Below are positions 6,634 through 14,712 of a stretch of DNA of 64,000 bases, piece by piece (within the stretch, counting starts at the first letter, position 1; each line of letters starts with the position of its first letter). The notes beneath the pieces are model-generated. The model had not been told where the DNA came from. It did no database searches and saw nothing but the letters and a program-made list of their open reading frames with translations. A program made the position numbers and the translations under genes. Source of the DNA: Devosia sp. GTDB lineage: Bacteria > Pseudomonadota > Alphaproteobacteria > Rhizobiales > Devosiaceae. Location of the stretch: NCBI RefSeq assembly GCF_025809055.1, contig NZ_CP075529.1:1116001-1180000 (forward strand), given 5' to 3'.

Positions 6634-8106
6634 ATGGCCGATATCTCTCTCTCCAAAGCCGTCCGCTCGAACCTGCTGTCCCTCAAGGGCACGGCCGACA
6701 TGATGGCCTCCACCCAGAACCGCCTCGCCACCGGCAACAAGGTGAACTCGGCTCTGGACAATCCCTCCAGCTGGTTCACTGCCAAGGGCCTCACCAACCG
6801 CGCAAGCGACCTCGGTGCCCTGCTCGACTCCATGGCCAACGGCGTCAAGACTCTTGAAGCCGCCGACAATGGCCTCTCGGCCATGACCAAGACCCTGGAA
6901 TCCATGCAGTCGACCCTGCGTCAGGCTCGTCAGGACAAGTCCTTCCAGACCGCGTCCTACACGCTTCCTGCTTCTGGCCTCGACAATACCTCGACCCTCG
7001 CCTTCAGCGGCGGTGCCGTTGGTGCCACGCCGGTCAGCATCAACCTGACCTCTCAGACCAACACCGCAGCTGCCGCGACGACTGCAACCACCGCTACCGG
7101 CCTTGCCCTCACCGACACGCTCGATGGCCTGGGCTTTGCCGACGGCGAAACCGTCATCATCGGCGACGGTGCCGACACCGTGACCTACACTGCAACCACT
7201 GCAGCCACGGCCACTGTTGGCGACCTGATCACCGCGATCAACGCCGATACCGACGTGGGCGTCACCGCCAGCCTGAACGCTGACGGCCAGCTCGTGTTCA
7301 CCGCCGACGACAACGAAACGGCTATCTCTGTTTCGGGTACCGGTGCTGGCAATCTCGCCGGCGTTGCTGCCCAGGCCGTTCCGGACGCCGTATATGTCGC
7401 CAAGACCGTTGACCAGCTCGTGTCCGAGATCAATGCCAATGCCGACCTCAAGGGCCTCATCCGCGCCTCGAACGACAATGGCAAGCTCCGCATCGAGAAC
7501 CAGTCCACTCAGGAACTGAACGTCGACGGCGTGCCTTCGACCGGTATCATCGACGGCTCGACTTCCGGCGTCTCCACCATTGACGGCAACTCGGTTCGTG
7601 CCGGCCTGGCCAGCCAGTTCAACGAACTGCGCGATCAGCTCGACAAGCTTGCAGACGATGCCTCCTTCAACGGTATCAACCTGCTGCGCGGCGACAAGCT
7701 GGCCATCACCTTCAACGAAACTGGTACGTCCTCGATCGACATCCAGACCAAGGACGGTGAGACCATCAACTCGGCGAACCTGGGCGTTTCGACCACTCTG
7801 GAAGAATCGGACCTGGACAGCGACGACAACATCGACGCCGAACTGTCCAAGCTGAAGTCGGCCCTGAACGAAGTTCGTTCGCAGGCTTCGACCTTCGGTT
7901 CGAACCTCTCGATCGTTCAGAACCGTCAGACCTTCACCGACTCCATGATCAACACCCTGGAAGACGGTGCCGGCAACCTGACCCTGGCCGACATGAACAC
8001 GGAAGCTGCGAACCTGCTGGCTCTGCAGACCCGTCAGTCGCTGTCGCAGAACTCGCTGTCCCTGGCCAGCCAGGCCGACCAGTCGATCCTGCAGCTCATC
8101 CGCTAA
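6634..8106 (+). CDS. Flagellin, first paralogue
   Basis: A 490-residue flagellin, the filament subunit, exported unfolded through the flagellar channel. The N-terminal D0/D1 helices (residues 1 to about 115, ADISLSKAVRSNLLSLKGTA to TLRQARQDKSFQTASYTL) and the C-terminal helices (about 390-490, ending SLASQADQSILQLIR) are conserved. Between them is a long Ala/Thr-rich variable region of surface-domain type, making the protein longer than the roughly 300-residue flagellins of many rhizobia. The ATG at 6634 is preferred over 6604, since AAAAGGA lies nine bases before it and the second flagellin begins at the same residue. It has its own terminator. Confidence 0.93.
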   Translation: MADISLSKAVRSNLLSLKGTADMMASTQNRLATGNKVNSALDNPSSWFTAKGLTNRASDLGALLDSMANGVKTLEAADNGLSAMTKTLESMQSTLRQARQDKSFQTASYTLPASGLDNTSTLAFSGGAVGATPVSINLTSQTNTAAAATTATTATGLALTDTLDGLGFADGETVIIGDGADTVTYTATTAATATVGDLITAINADTDVGVTASLNADGQLVFTADDNETAISVSGTGAGNLAGVAAQAVPDAVYVAKTVDQLVSEINANADLKGLIRASNDNGKLRIENQSTQELNVDGVPSTGIIDGSTSGVSTIDGNSVRAGLASQFNELRDQLDKLADDASFNGINLLRGDKLAITFNETGTSSIDIQTKDGETINSANLGVSTTLEESDLDSDDNIDAELSKLKSALNEVRSQASTFGSNLSIVQNRQTFTDSMINTLEDGAGNLTLADMNTEAANLLALQTRQSLSQNSLSLASQADQSILQLIR

Positions 8107-8132
8107 TTCGGAACAGCATCAGCACGCATCAG

Positions 8133-8160
8133 AAGGGCGGGTCTTCGGACCCGCCCTTTT
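8133..8160 (+). terminator. Rho-independent terminator after the first flagellin
   Basis: An 11-bp perfect stem (AAGGGCGGGTC with GACCCGCCCTT) capped by a stable TTCG tetraloop and followed by T residues. Such strong ends are typical of very highly expressed genes. Confidence 0.92.
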
Positions 8161-8217
8161 CCGTTTGGCGCCCGTATAGCCCGGAAAACATGGTTTACAG
8201 CCCGTCAATCAGCATGG

Positions 8218-8232
8218 TTAACGGCCCTTTAA
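8218..8232 (+). promoter_or_regulatory. Predicted CtrA box upstream of the second flagellin gene
   Basis: TTAA-N7-TTAA is a perfect CtrA consensus, with another GGTTAAC half-site at 8241-8247. It ends about 60 bases before the flagellin start, a sensible promoter position. Confidence 0.5.
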
Positions 8233-8291
8233 GAAAAGCCGGTTAACACTTTGTCCAAGGGGCCCGATCGGCCTGAGGCAAGGATGCATAA

Positions 8292-9899
8292 ATGTCGGAA
8301 ATTTCACTCTCAAAGGCCGTCCGGTCCAACCTTCTTTCTCTGAAAAGCACTGCCGACATGATGGCGACGACCCAGAATCGGCTCGCCACCGGCAACAAGG
8401 TCAATTCCGCCCTCGACAATCCTTCAAACTGGTTCACCGCCAAGGGACTCACCAATCGCGCCGGTGACCTGAATGCGCTGATCGATTCGATGGCCAACGG
8501 TATCCAGACCCTGGAAGCCGCTGACAACGGCCTGACGGCAATGACCAAGACGCTGGAATCGATGCAGTCGACCCTGCGCCAGGCCCGCCAGGACAAATCT
8601 TTCCAGACCGCCTCTTACACGTTGAATTCCGCTGACGTCCTCACCGGCCTCACCGATCACGCAAGCGCCGATGCCAAGGTTCTGAGCCTGACCGGTGGTG
8701 CGTTCGGTACGGACACCGCAGACGTCGGCCTGATCAAGGGCGCCACCGCAACCACCACCCTGGGGGCCACGGCTGCAACCTTCGACATGGACGAGGCCGC
8801 CGACGGCATCGACTTCGACATCGAGGTCAATGGCGGCGCGGCTGTTGCCGTAGAAATCCGCGGCTCTGCCGGCGCCGACCAGATCACCGTCGATGTCGGC
8901 GGCACTGCTGTGACGCTGGATGTTGCCAATGGCGCTGCTGTCACCCGGGCCGAACTGGTCCAGGCGATGAATGATGCCTTTGCCGCCGCCGACATGGACG
9001 TCACGGTCGGTCTCAGCGCCTCCAACGCCTTGACCTTCACCGGCCCGTCCGTCGAGCCCTATGGCGATGCAGGCGTCGTCATCTCGGACGGCTCGATGTC
9101 CAACGGCGCCGGTGGTACGGCGCTGGCCTTTGCCGATTTCGGCTTCAGCGGTGTCACGCCGACCCAGACAACGACCAACGCCTATACGGCCAAGACCGTC
9201 GACGAGCTCGTTTCGGAAATCAACCTGAAGACCGGCGACTTTTACGGCAAGGTTCGTGCCTCCAACGACAATGGCAAGCTGCGCATCGAAAACCAGTCCA
9301 CCCAGGATCTGACGGTCGATGGCATCACCGCAGGCGGCGCCGTCGACGGCACTGCAACCGGCAACAGTTCCGTGCTGGGCAATTCGGTTCGCGCCGGCCT
9401 CGCCAGCCAGTTCAACGAGCTCCGCGATCAGCTCGACAAGCTCGCCGATGACGCCTCCTTCAACGGCATCAACCTGCTGCGCGGCGACAAGCTGACGATC
9501 ACCTTCAACGAGACCGGTACCTCCGCGATCGACATCCAGACCGAAGACGGCGAAACCATCAACGCGGTCAACCTGGGCGTGCCGACCTATCTCGAGGAAT
9601 CCCAGCTCGATAGCGACGTCAGCATCGACTCACTTCTCGCCGACCTGAAGTCCGGTCTCGACGAAGTGCGCTCGCAGGCATCGACCTTCGGTTCGAACCT
9701 CTCCATCGTCCAGAACCGCAAGGCCTTTACCGAGGCCATGATCAACACCCTGGAAACCGGCGCCGGTAACCTGACCCTGGCCGACATGAACACCGAGGCC
9801 GCAAACCTGCTGGCCCTGCAGACCCGGCAGCAGCTGTCGCAGAACTCGCTGTCGCTGGCCAGCCAGGCCGATCAGTCGATCCTGCAGCTTCTGCGGTAA
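8292..9899 (+). CDS. Flagellin, second paralogue
   Basis: A 535-residue flagellin closely related to the preceding one at both ends (EISLSKAVRSNLLSLKSTA at the start and the same SLASQADQSILQLLR type end). The two differ greatly in the middle, where this copy has a distinct domain of about 200 residues containing an Asp-rich, beta-like segment (VEIRGSAGADQITVDVGGTA). The difference in core and surface conservation points to an old tandem duplication with divergence of the exposed region. Alternative filament subunits can be arranged along the filament, as in Caulobacter. It carries its own promoter-like region and terminator, so the two genes can be controlled separately. Confidence 0.93.
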   Translation: MSEISLSKAVRSNLLSLKSTADMMATTQNRLATGNKVNSALDNPSNWFTAKGLTNRAGDLNALIDSMANGIQTLEAADNGLTAMTKTLESMQSTLRQARQDKSFQTASYTLNSADVLTGLTDHASADAKVLSLTGGAFGTDTADVGLIKGATATTTLGATAATFDMDEAADGIDFDIEVNGGAAVAVEIRGSAGADQITVDVGGTAVTLDVANGAAVTRAELVQAMNDAFAAADMDVTVGLSASNALTFTGPSVEPYGDAGVVISDGSMSNGAGGTALAFADFGFSGVTPTQTTTNAYTAKTVDELVSEINLKTGDFYGKVRASNDNGKLRIENQSTQDLTVDGITAGGAVDGTATGNSSVLGNSVRAGLASQFNELRDQLDKLADDASFNGINLLRGDKLTITFNETGTSAIDIQTEDGETINAVNLGVPTYLEESQLDSDVSIDSLLADLKSGLDEVRSQASTFGSNLSIVQNRKAFTEAMINTLETGAGNLTLADMNTEAANLLALQTRQQLSQNSLSLASQADQSILQLLR

Positions 9900-9923
9900 T
9901 TCGGTTACCACATACCGATCACG

Positions 9924-9953
9924 AGGCGGGCCAAGGGCCCGCCTTAATTGTTT
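9924..9953 (+). terminator. Terminator-like hairpin after the second flagellin
   Basis: An 8-bp stem (AGGCGGGC with GCCCGCCT) followed by TTAATTGTTTT. flbT starts 60 bases later, so partial read-through into flbT-flaF is possible. Confidence 0.75.
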
Positions 9954-10013
9954 TCGGCGCTGCGGCGCGATAGACAATGTGTTGCGTATGGACGAGTCCG
10001 GAGAACCGCAGGA

Positions 10014-10439
10014 ATGGCCCTCAAGGTCGAATTGAAGCCCGGCGAGAAACTGCTGGTGGGCAATTGCATCATCACCAATTCGGACCAGCGCACGCGGCTT
10101 TTCATTGATGGCAAGGCGCCAATTCTACGGGAAAAGGACATCCTGACCTCGGAAACGGCCAATAGCCCGGCCAAACGCATCTATCTGGCAATTCAGTTGA
10201 TGTATATCGAGGAAGATTCGTCTAAGGCCGAGCGGGCCTATACGGACATGTCCAGAGAATTTGTGGCAGCCGTGCCCAGTTCTCTACCAATTGTCGACCA
10301 AATCAATAACGAGATATTAACCGGGTCCCTATACAAAGCACTGAAGGCTGCCCAGAGGCTAGTCGAGTACGAACAGGACCTGCTCAATCATGCATCAGCA
10401 CGGCGCTCAGGCGTATCATCAGACGACCAAGGTCGTTGA
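10014..10439 (+). CDS. flbT: Flagellin synthesis regulator FlbT
   Basis: A 141-residue post-transcriptional regulator. In Caulobacter, FlbT binds the 5' leader of flagellin mRNA and limits translation until hook assembly is complete; in other alphaproteobacteria it can be an activator. The family start is clear (MALKVELKPGEKLLVGNC, then TRLFIDGKAPILREKDIL and PAKRIYLAIQLMYIE). The start is set at this methionine since residues encoded upstream in the longer frame do not belong to the family. flaF overlaps its 3' end by 50 bases. Confidence 0.93.
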   Translation: MALKVELKPGEKLLVGNCIITNSDQRTRLFIDGKAPILREKDILTSETANSPAKRIYLAIQLMYIEEDSSKAERAYTDMSREFVAAVPSSLPIVDQINNEILTGSLYKALKAAQRLVEYEQDLLNHASARRSGVSSDDQGR

Positions 10440-10764
10440 AACTCCCCGCGAACGTGAATCGGCATTGTTGATGAAGGCGGCCGCCGGGCTGCAGCGTGTC
10501 AAGGACGAGTGGGATACCTCCACCATGGAGGAGCTCCGCTCGGCGCTCACCTTCAACCGGAAGCTCTGGACTATTTTCATGTCCGCGGTCACCCAGGACG
10601 ATAGCCCCCTGCCCCGCGAAATCCGCCAGAACATTGCCAATCTGGGCATGTTCGTGATGAACCAGACCCGCGACATTCTCTACACGCCCGCCCCCCGGCC
10701 CGAGCAGATCGGTGTGCTGGTGCAGTTGAATCGGCAGATCGCGGCCGGCCTCCGCGGCATGTGA
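10390..10764 (+). CDS. flaF: Flagellin biosynthesis regulator FlaF
   Basis: A 124-residue FlaF protein, the partner and usual antagonist of FlbT, required for flagellin production or secretion. The start MHQHGAQAYHQTTK and the segment ERESALLMKAAAGLQRVKDEW match the family, as does the central LTFNRKLWTIFMSAV. The 50-base overlap with flbT in another frame is unusually long, but the ATG at 10390 gives the typical N-terminus, so the two are probably translationally coupled, which would keep their ratio fixed. Confidence 0.92.
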   Translation: MHQHGAQAYHQTTKVVETPRERESALLMKAAAGLQRVKDEWDTSTMEELRSALTFNRKLWTIFMSAVTQDDSPLPREIRQNIANLGMFVMNQTRDILYTPAPRPEQIGVLVQLNRQIAAGLRGM

Positions 10765-10787
10765 GCCAAAAGCATCGACGCATATGA

Positions 10788-10818
10788 AAAGCCCCGCTTC
10801 GCGCGGGGCTTTTTCTTT
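10788..10818. terminator. Bidirectional terminator between flaF and flgL
   Basis: A 10-bp stem (AAAGCCCCGC with GCGGGGCTTT) with a five-base loop and T-rich tail. It sits between convergent genes and has A residues on the opposite side. Confidence 0.9.
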
Positions 10819-10837
10819 TGGCTATGGTGCCGCCCGT

Positions 10838-12796
10838 CTATCGCAGGAAGTTCACCAGGCTGAGCTGGCTGACCATCGAGGTCACCTGGTAGCTGGCGGT
10901 CAGGCGTGTCTGCAGGGCCAGGATTTCCATGGCCACATCTTCCTTGCTCACCGTTTCCACGTCGCTGAGCAAATTGTCGAGCTGGGCCTTGTAGCTGGTG
11001 TGGCGGTCCGTTGCGGCTTCCAGAGCGGCACGGGCGACACCGAGTTCCATGGTGACGACCTCAATGGAGCCACGCTCGACATTGTGGGTCTCCGACAGCT
11101 GAAGCTGCTGGCGGCGCGCCATGGCGTCGAAGCGCTGCTTGGCGGGGTTCAGGTCCACCGAATTGGGGTCACTGGCGCTGGTGACCTCCGGGTAGGACTC
11201 TACGGTCATCGCGGCAAAGGTGCGGATCATCCGCAGGTAGCCGCTCTCATTGGCCTGCATGCCATAGTTGATGCGGCCGGAGTCTTCGACGGCGGAGGTG
11301 ACGCTCTGGCGGGGATTGCCCTCGGCCGCGGTAGAAGCCTCGGTCATGGACCGCTCCAGCGCCTTGCTGAAATTGGCAGCGGTGGCGTCGGCATCGGCGC
11401 CGATGGTAAACTGGCCCGGACCAGCCTTGCCCGTCACCGCCGTCAGGGTGACTTCGCGCACCCGGCCGCCCGGCTCGGTCAATGTCAGGGTGATGCTGTC
11501 GCCGGCTGCCTCCGTGCCATCGAACTGCACGGACATATTGGCCGGATCGCCACCGGTATAGGTGGCCTGTGCGCTGGTACCGGAACCCGATACCGTCGTC
11601 GCTGCTCCCGAAATCTGAAAGCCGTGACTGGCCGAGACAGGGACATTTTCGGACAGCGTCACAACGTCGCCCGTGCCGCCGATGGTGGTGCGACCCAGGC
11701 CCGTGGCGGAGACGGAAGCCGTCTGACCGGAATACCACATGACAGTGTCGGTGGCCGTGGCAATGCGCAGGGAGGTGGCAGTGGCGGGATCCCCGCTCAC
11801 ACGCAGCACAGGCTCACCGGCAGCATTGAAGAAGTTCTGCGAGGCCGCAAAGGTCGACGCAGCAGCCAGTTCGCTCTTGCCCACCTCGACGAGCCGGCCA
11901 TTGAGCGCCGTCTGGAAGTTGGTGGCCGTTTCGTCTGCGTCTGCTCCAACCACGAACTGGCCGCTGCTGGCCGGCGCATCCGCCGCGTCGATGGCGGTCA
12001 GCACGATCTGGGTTTCGGTCCCGTCCGGCAGGGTGAAGCCAAGGGTTACCGTCTGGCCGGCGGCAATCTGGTTGGGGGCAGCGGCAAAGGAAACACTCGC
12101 CTCATCGCCAAGCGGCGCGGTTCCGGCACTCGGCTGGGTGACGGTGACGGCGCCACTGGTTGACGCCAGGGTCGACAGCTTGAACCCAAAGGGATGCACG
12201 CCGTCTTCGGCAATGCTCACAGTCTCGGGCGCGAGGGGATCGATGCTGGTCTGGATACGCCCCTGCCCGCTGGTGCCGGCATCGGCCGCCTTGCGCTCGG
12301 TCACGACGGTCTGATAGCCGGCGCGCCCGCCTGCCCCGTTTAGCAATTCGGTGCTGGTCGGCAACGGCGCCTTGTCTGTCACCGACCCACCAAAGAGATA
12401 GCGGCCCGCAATATCGCCATTGAGCATGGTGACCATTTCGTCGAACCGAGCCTTCGAGAGGCCGGGAATGGTCGCCATGTTGATATTGCCCGAGCCGTAC
12501 TGGCCCTGAACCGCGGAATTGCGCGCCTCGCCCTCGACCTTGTCCATCCGGGTGAGAAAATTGTCGTAGAAGCTGAGGCGCAGCGACACCTGATCGATAT
12601 TGGACGTGTAGCCAGCGATGGTGTTGAGGCGCGACCGCACCGAAAGCGATACCGGCAGGTCCCGGCCCAGCTCCGACAGGGTCTGGGCCTTCATGCCGGT
12701 ACCCAACTGCATCTGCAGCTGGGCAAATTTGTCCTGCATGTTGGAGATGACCGAAAATCCGGTCTGCAGGGGGAACATCGACTTGTTGACGATCAT
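10838..12796 (-). CDS. flgL: Hook-filament junction protein FlgL (HAP3), enlarged
   Basis: A 652-residue hook-associated protein that joins hook to filament. The flagellin-like ends are present: an N-terminal helical part (residues 1-140, ending GRYLFGGSVTDK) and a C-terminal one (about 560-652, ending LSLVNFLR). The protein is more than twice the size of E. coli FlgL. The extra middle contains two related modules at about residues 247-299 and 430-481, both reading T-L-x(2-4)-G...VTLTA...GQF-x-x-GADAD-x-TAxNF-x-x-AL. It is the last gene of the flgE-flgK-flgL group, 14 bases after flgK. Confidence 0.85.
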   Translation of the reverse strand: MIVNKSMFPLQTGFSVISNMQDKFAQLQMQLGTGMKAQTLSELGRDLPVSLSVRSRLNTIAGYTSNIDQVSLRLSFYDNFLTRMDKVEGEARNSAVQGQYGSGNINMATIPGLSKARFDEMVTMLNGDIAGRYLFGGSVTDKAPLPTSTELLNGAGGRAGYQTVVTERKAADAGTSGQGRIQTSIDPLAPETVSIAEDGVHPFGFKLSTLASTSGAVTVTQPSAGTAPLGDEASVSFAAAPNQIAAGQTVTLGFTLPDGTETQIVLTAIDAADAPASSGQFVVGADADETATNFQTALNGRLVEVGKSELAAASTFAASQNFFNAAGEPVLRVSGDPATATSLRIATATDTVMWYSGQTASVSATGLGRTTIGGTGDVVTLSENVPVSASHGFQISGAATTVSGSGTSAQATYTGGDPANMSVQFDGTEAAGDSITLTLTEPGGRVREVTLTAVTGKAGPGQFTIGADADATAANFSKALERSMTEASTAAEGNPRQSVTSAVEDSGRINYGMQANESGYLRMIRTFAAMTVESYPEVTSASDPNSVDLNPAKQRFDAMARRQQLQLSETHNVERGSIEVVTMELGVARAALEAATDRHTSYKAQLDNLLSDVETVSKEDVAMEILALQTRLTASYQVTSMVSQLSLVNFLR

Positions 12797-12810
12797 GGCG
12801 AACGGCTCCC

Positions 12811-14649
12811 TCAGGTCGATGCGAACAGTGTATCGAGCAGTTCCTTGACGACGGAAACCACTCGGGCATTGGCGGCATAGGCACTCTGCAATTCGGTCAG
12901 CCGGGCCATTTCCTCGTCCAGGTTGACCCCATATTCGGACTCCATCTGGGTGGTGATGGTGTCCAGCGTCAGCTTGCGATTGTCGAAGGCCGTCAGCGCG
13001 GCATTGATGGACGTGCCCTGGAAGTTCAGCACCTGGCCGATAAGTTGCTCGACCGTGCCATTGAGCTGGTGACGGCCGGTATTGCTGGCCGGAGAACCGC
13101 CGGAGACGAAGTTCATCGCGCTCAACTGGCTGAGAATGTAGTCGGGCCGGGCTGCATTGCCCAGCGACTCGCCGATGTCGAACTGCACCAGGAGGCGGTT
13201 GTCGGCCACCACCGCCGGATTGATGGAAATGCGGGACGCAAATCCTACGATCTGCGGCGGATCGGTGTCGAGATTGTCGGTAAAGGCCGAATTGCCCTGA
13301 TCAACGAACAGGGCCATCGCCAGTTCGCCGTTCTGCGTGCCTGCCGTGGTGCTGCGCGTCGTGAGGCCGGTTACGTCGCGCGTGCCGCCGGTGCCATCAT
13401 CGAGGACCTGCAACTGACCGGCCGACGGGCTGGTAATCTGCAACCCAGGCAGCTTGGCCTGCAGAACTGCGGCCGCCGCCGTGGTGTCGGACATATCGAC
13501 CGAGATCACCCGCTGACCACTGGCATCGACATAATCTTCGCCATTGGTGCTGTTGACGATCCGCACGCGCTGCTCGGCGCCATTCTGGGTATAGGTGAGC
13601 AACATGTCGTTGCCGGGCTTGAGCTGGCTCACATCGGCCAGGAGGCCGGTTGCCCCGCCAGCGCCCGAAGCCTCGGTGCCCGGTGTCGTCACCGTCGAGA
13701 ATATCGCCGCAAGCCCCGCCGCGATCTCATCAAGCTGGTTCTGCGTTTCAACCAGGACCTTGTCGCGCAGATTGACCAGGCCAGCCAGTTCGCCGCCCTG
13801 CAGTACACCCTGCTGCACCAGGTCGATGGTGAGGCCGGACGGCGTCGTCAGGGTCAGGGTGCCGACCCGGCTTTCCGAGCTGTTGACGCTGGTCTGCGAT
13901 GTTGCCGAGAGCGAACCTGCGGTCGTGAACTTGAACGTGCTGTATCCATTGTCCAGGAGGCCCACGCCTGAGCGGGTCATCAGGGCCACAGTGCCATCCG
14001 GACGATAATTGGCCTGTACGTCGATGATTTCTGCGATTGAAGCCACCAGCCGATCGCGCTGATCATGCAGGGAGGCCCGCGACGTCTCGGTCATGCCCAG
14101 GTCAAGCATGCGGTTGTTGACCTCGTTGAGCGAGATCAGCATGGCATTGACTTCCGTCACATTGTTGCCGATGCGGGTTTCAGTTTCCTGCCGCAAATCT
14201 TGGACGACTCCGGACAATTCGTTGAGACGCTGCGCCATGGCCTGCGCTTCGGCTACGACATTGGCGCGCGTGGGATAGTCGTCCGGGCTTGTGGAGAGAG
14301 CCTGCAGCGAGTTCTTGAAAGTGCCGAACATGGTGTCCAGCGAACCCGCCTCGCCCGGCTTGCCAAGAAAACCCTGCAACTTGTTGAGATAGTTCGCCGT
14401 GACATTGGACGCCGAAGCGTCTGACACCTGGCGGTTATAGTAGGTCTGAAGGCTCTGGTTGAAGGCCCGATTGACGCCCGCCGACCGCGCATAAGTGCTG
14501 TTGAGCGAATTGTGGTCGACAATGTTCAGCGACTGACGGTGATAGCCCGGTGTCCCCGAATTGGCGATATTGCGGCTCAGGATCGAGATCGAGTCCTGAT
14601 TGACGCGCAGACCCGAAACCGCAGACGACAGTGACGAAATCAGACCCAT
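12811..14649 (-). CDS. flgK: Hook-associated protein FlgK (HAP1)
   Basis: A 612-residue axial protein that connects the hook to FlgL and the filament. The N-terminus (GLISSLSSAVSGLRVNQDSI, then SRNIANSGTPGYHRQS) carries the rod/hook-family motif. The C-terminus (VNLDEEMARLTELQSAYAANARVV, split by one residue from the next helix) is the usual FlgK end. A long beta-rich middle lies between. It follows flgE with a 63-base gap containing a perfect palindrome, and precedes flgL in one transcript. Export uses the flagellar type III apparatus, so no cleavable signal is expected or seen. Confidence 0.92.
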   Translation of the reverse strand: MGLISSLSSAVSGLRVNQDSISILSRNIANSGTPGYHRQSLNIVDHNSLNSTYARSAGVNRAFNQSLQTYYNRQVSDASASNVTANYLNKLQGFLGKPGEAGSLDTMFGTFKNSLQALSTSPDDYPTRANVVAEAQAMAQRLNELSGVVQDLRQETETRIGNNVTEVNAMLISLNEVNNRMLDLGMTETSRASLHDQRDRLVASIAEIIDVQANYRPDGTVALMTRSGVGLLDNGYSTFKFTTAGSLSATSQTSVNSSESRVGTLTLTTPSGLTIDLVQQGVLQGGELAGLVNLRDKVLVETQNQLDEIAAGLAAIFSTVTTPGTEASGAGGATGLLADVSQLKPGNDMLLTYTQNGAEQRVRIVNSTNGEDYVDASGQRVISVDMSDTTAAAAVLQAKLPGLQITSPSAGQLQVLDDGTGGTRDVTGLTTRSTTAGTQNGELAMALFVDQGNSAFTDNLDTDPPQIVGFASRISINPAVVADNRLLVQFDIGESLGNAARPDYILSQLSAMNFVSGGSPASNTGRHQLNGTVEQLIGQVLNFQGTSINAALTAFDNRKLTLDTITTQMESEYGVNLDEEMARLTELQSAYAANARVVSVVKELLDTLFAST

Positions 14650-14674
14650 TGGGAGAACCCTCTAGCGGAAACCA

Positions 14675-14694
14675 CCCGGGGCCATGGCCCCGGG
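14675..14694 (-). other. Intercistronic palindrome between flgE and flgK
   Basis: A 20-bp perfect palindrome, CCCGGGGCCA followed by TGGCCCCGGG, can form a strong hairpin in the mRNA. No T tract follows, so it more likely stabilises or processes the flgE message, which is needed in excess over flgK, than ends it. Confidence 0.5.
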
Positions 14695-14712
14695 CTGTTA
14701 CTCATGTTGGAC

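Noticed and set aside
8164..8180. Sigma-54 promoter before the second flagellin
   Set aside because: TGGCGC-N5-TAGCC keeps GG-N10-GC but has three consensus mismatches and lies right behind a terminator; the CtrA box is the better candidate.
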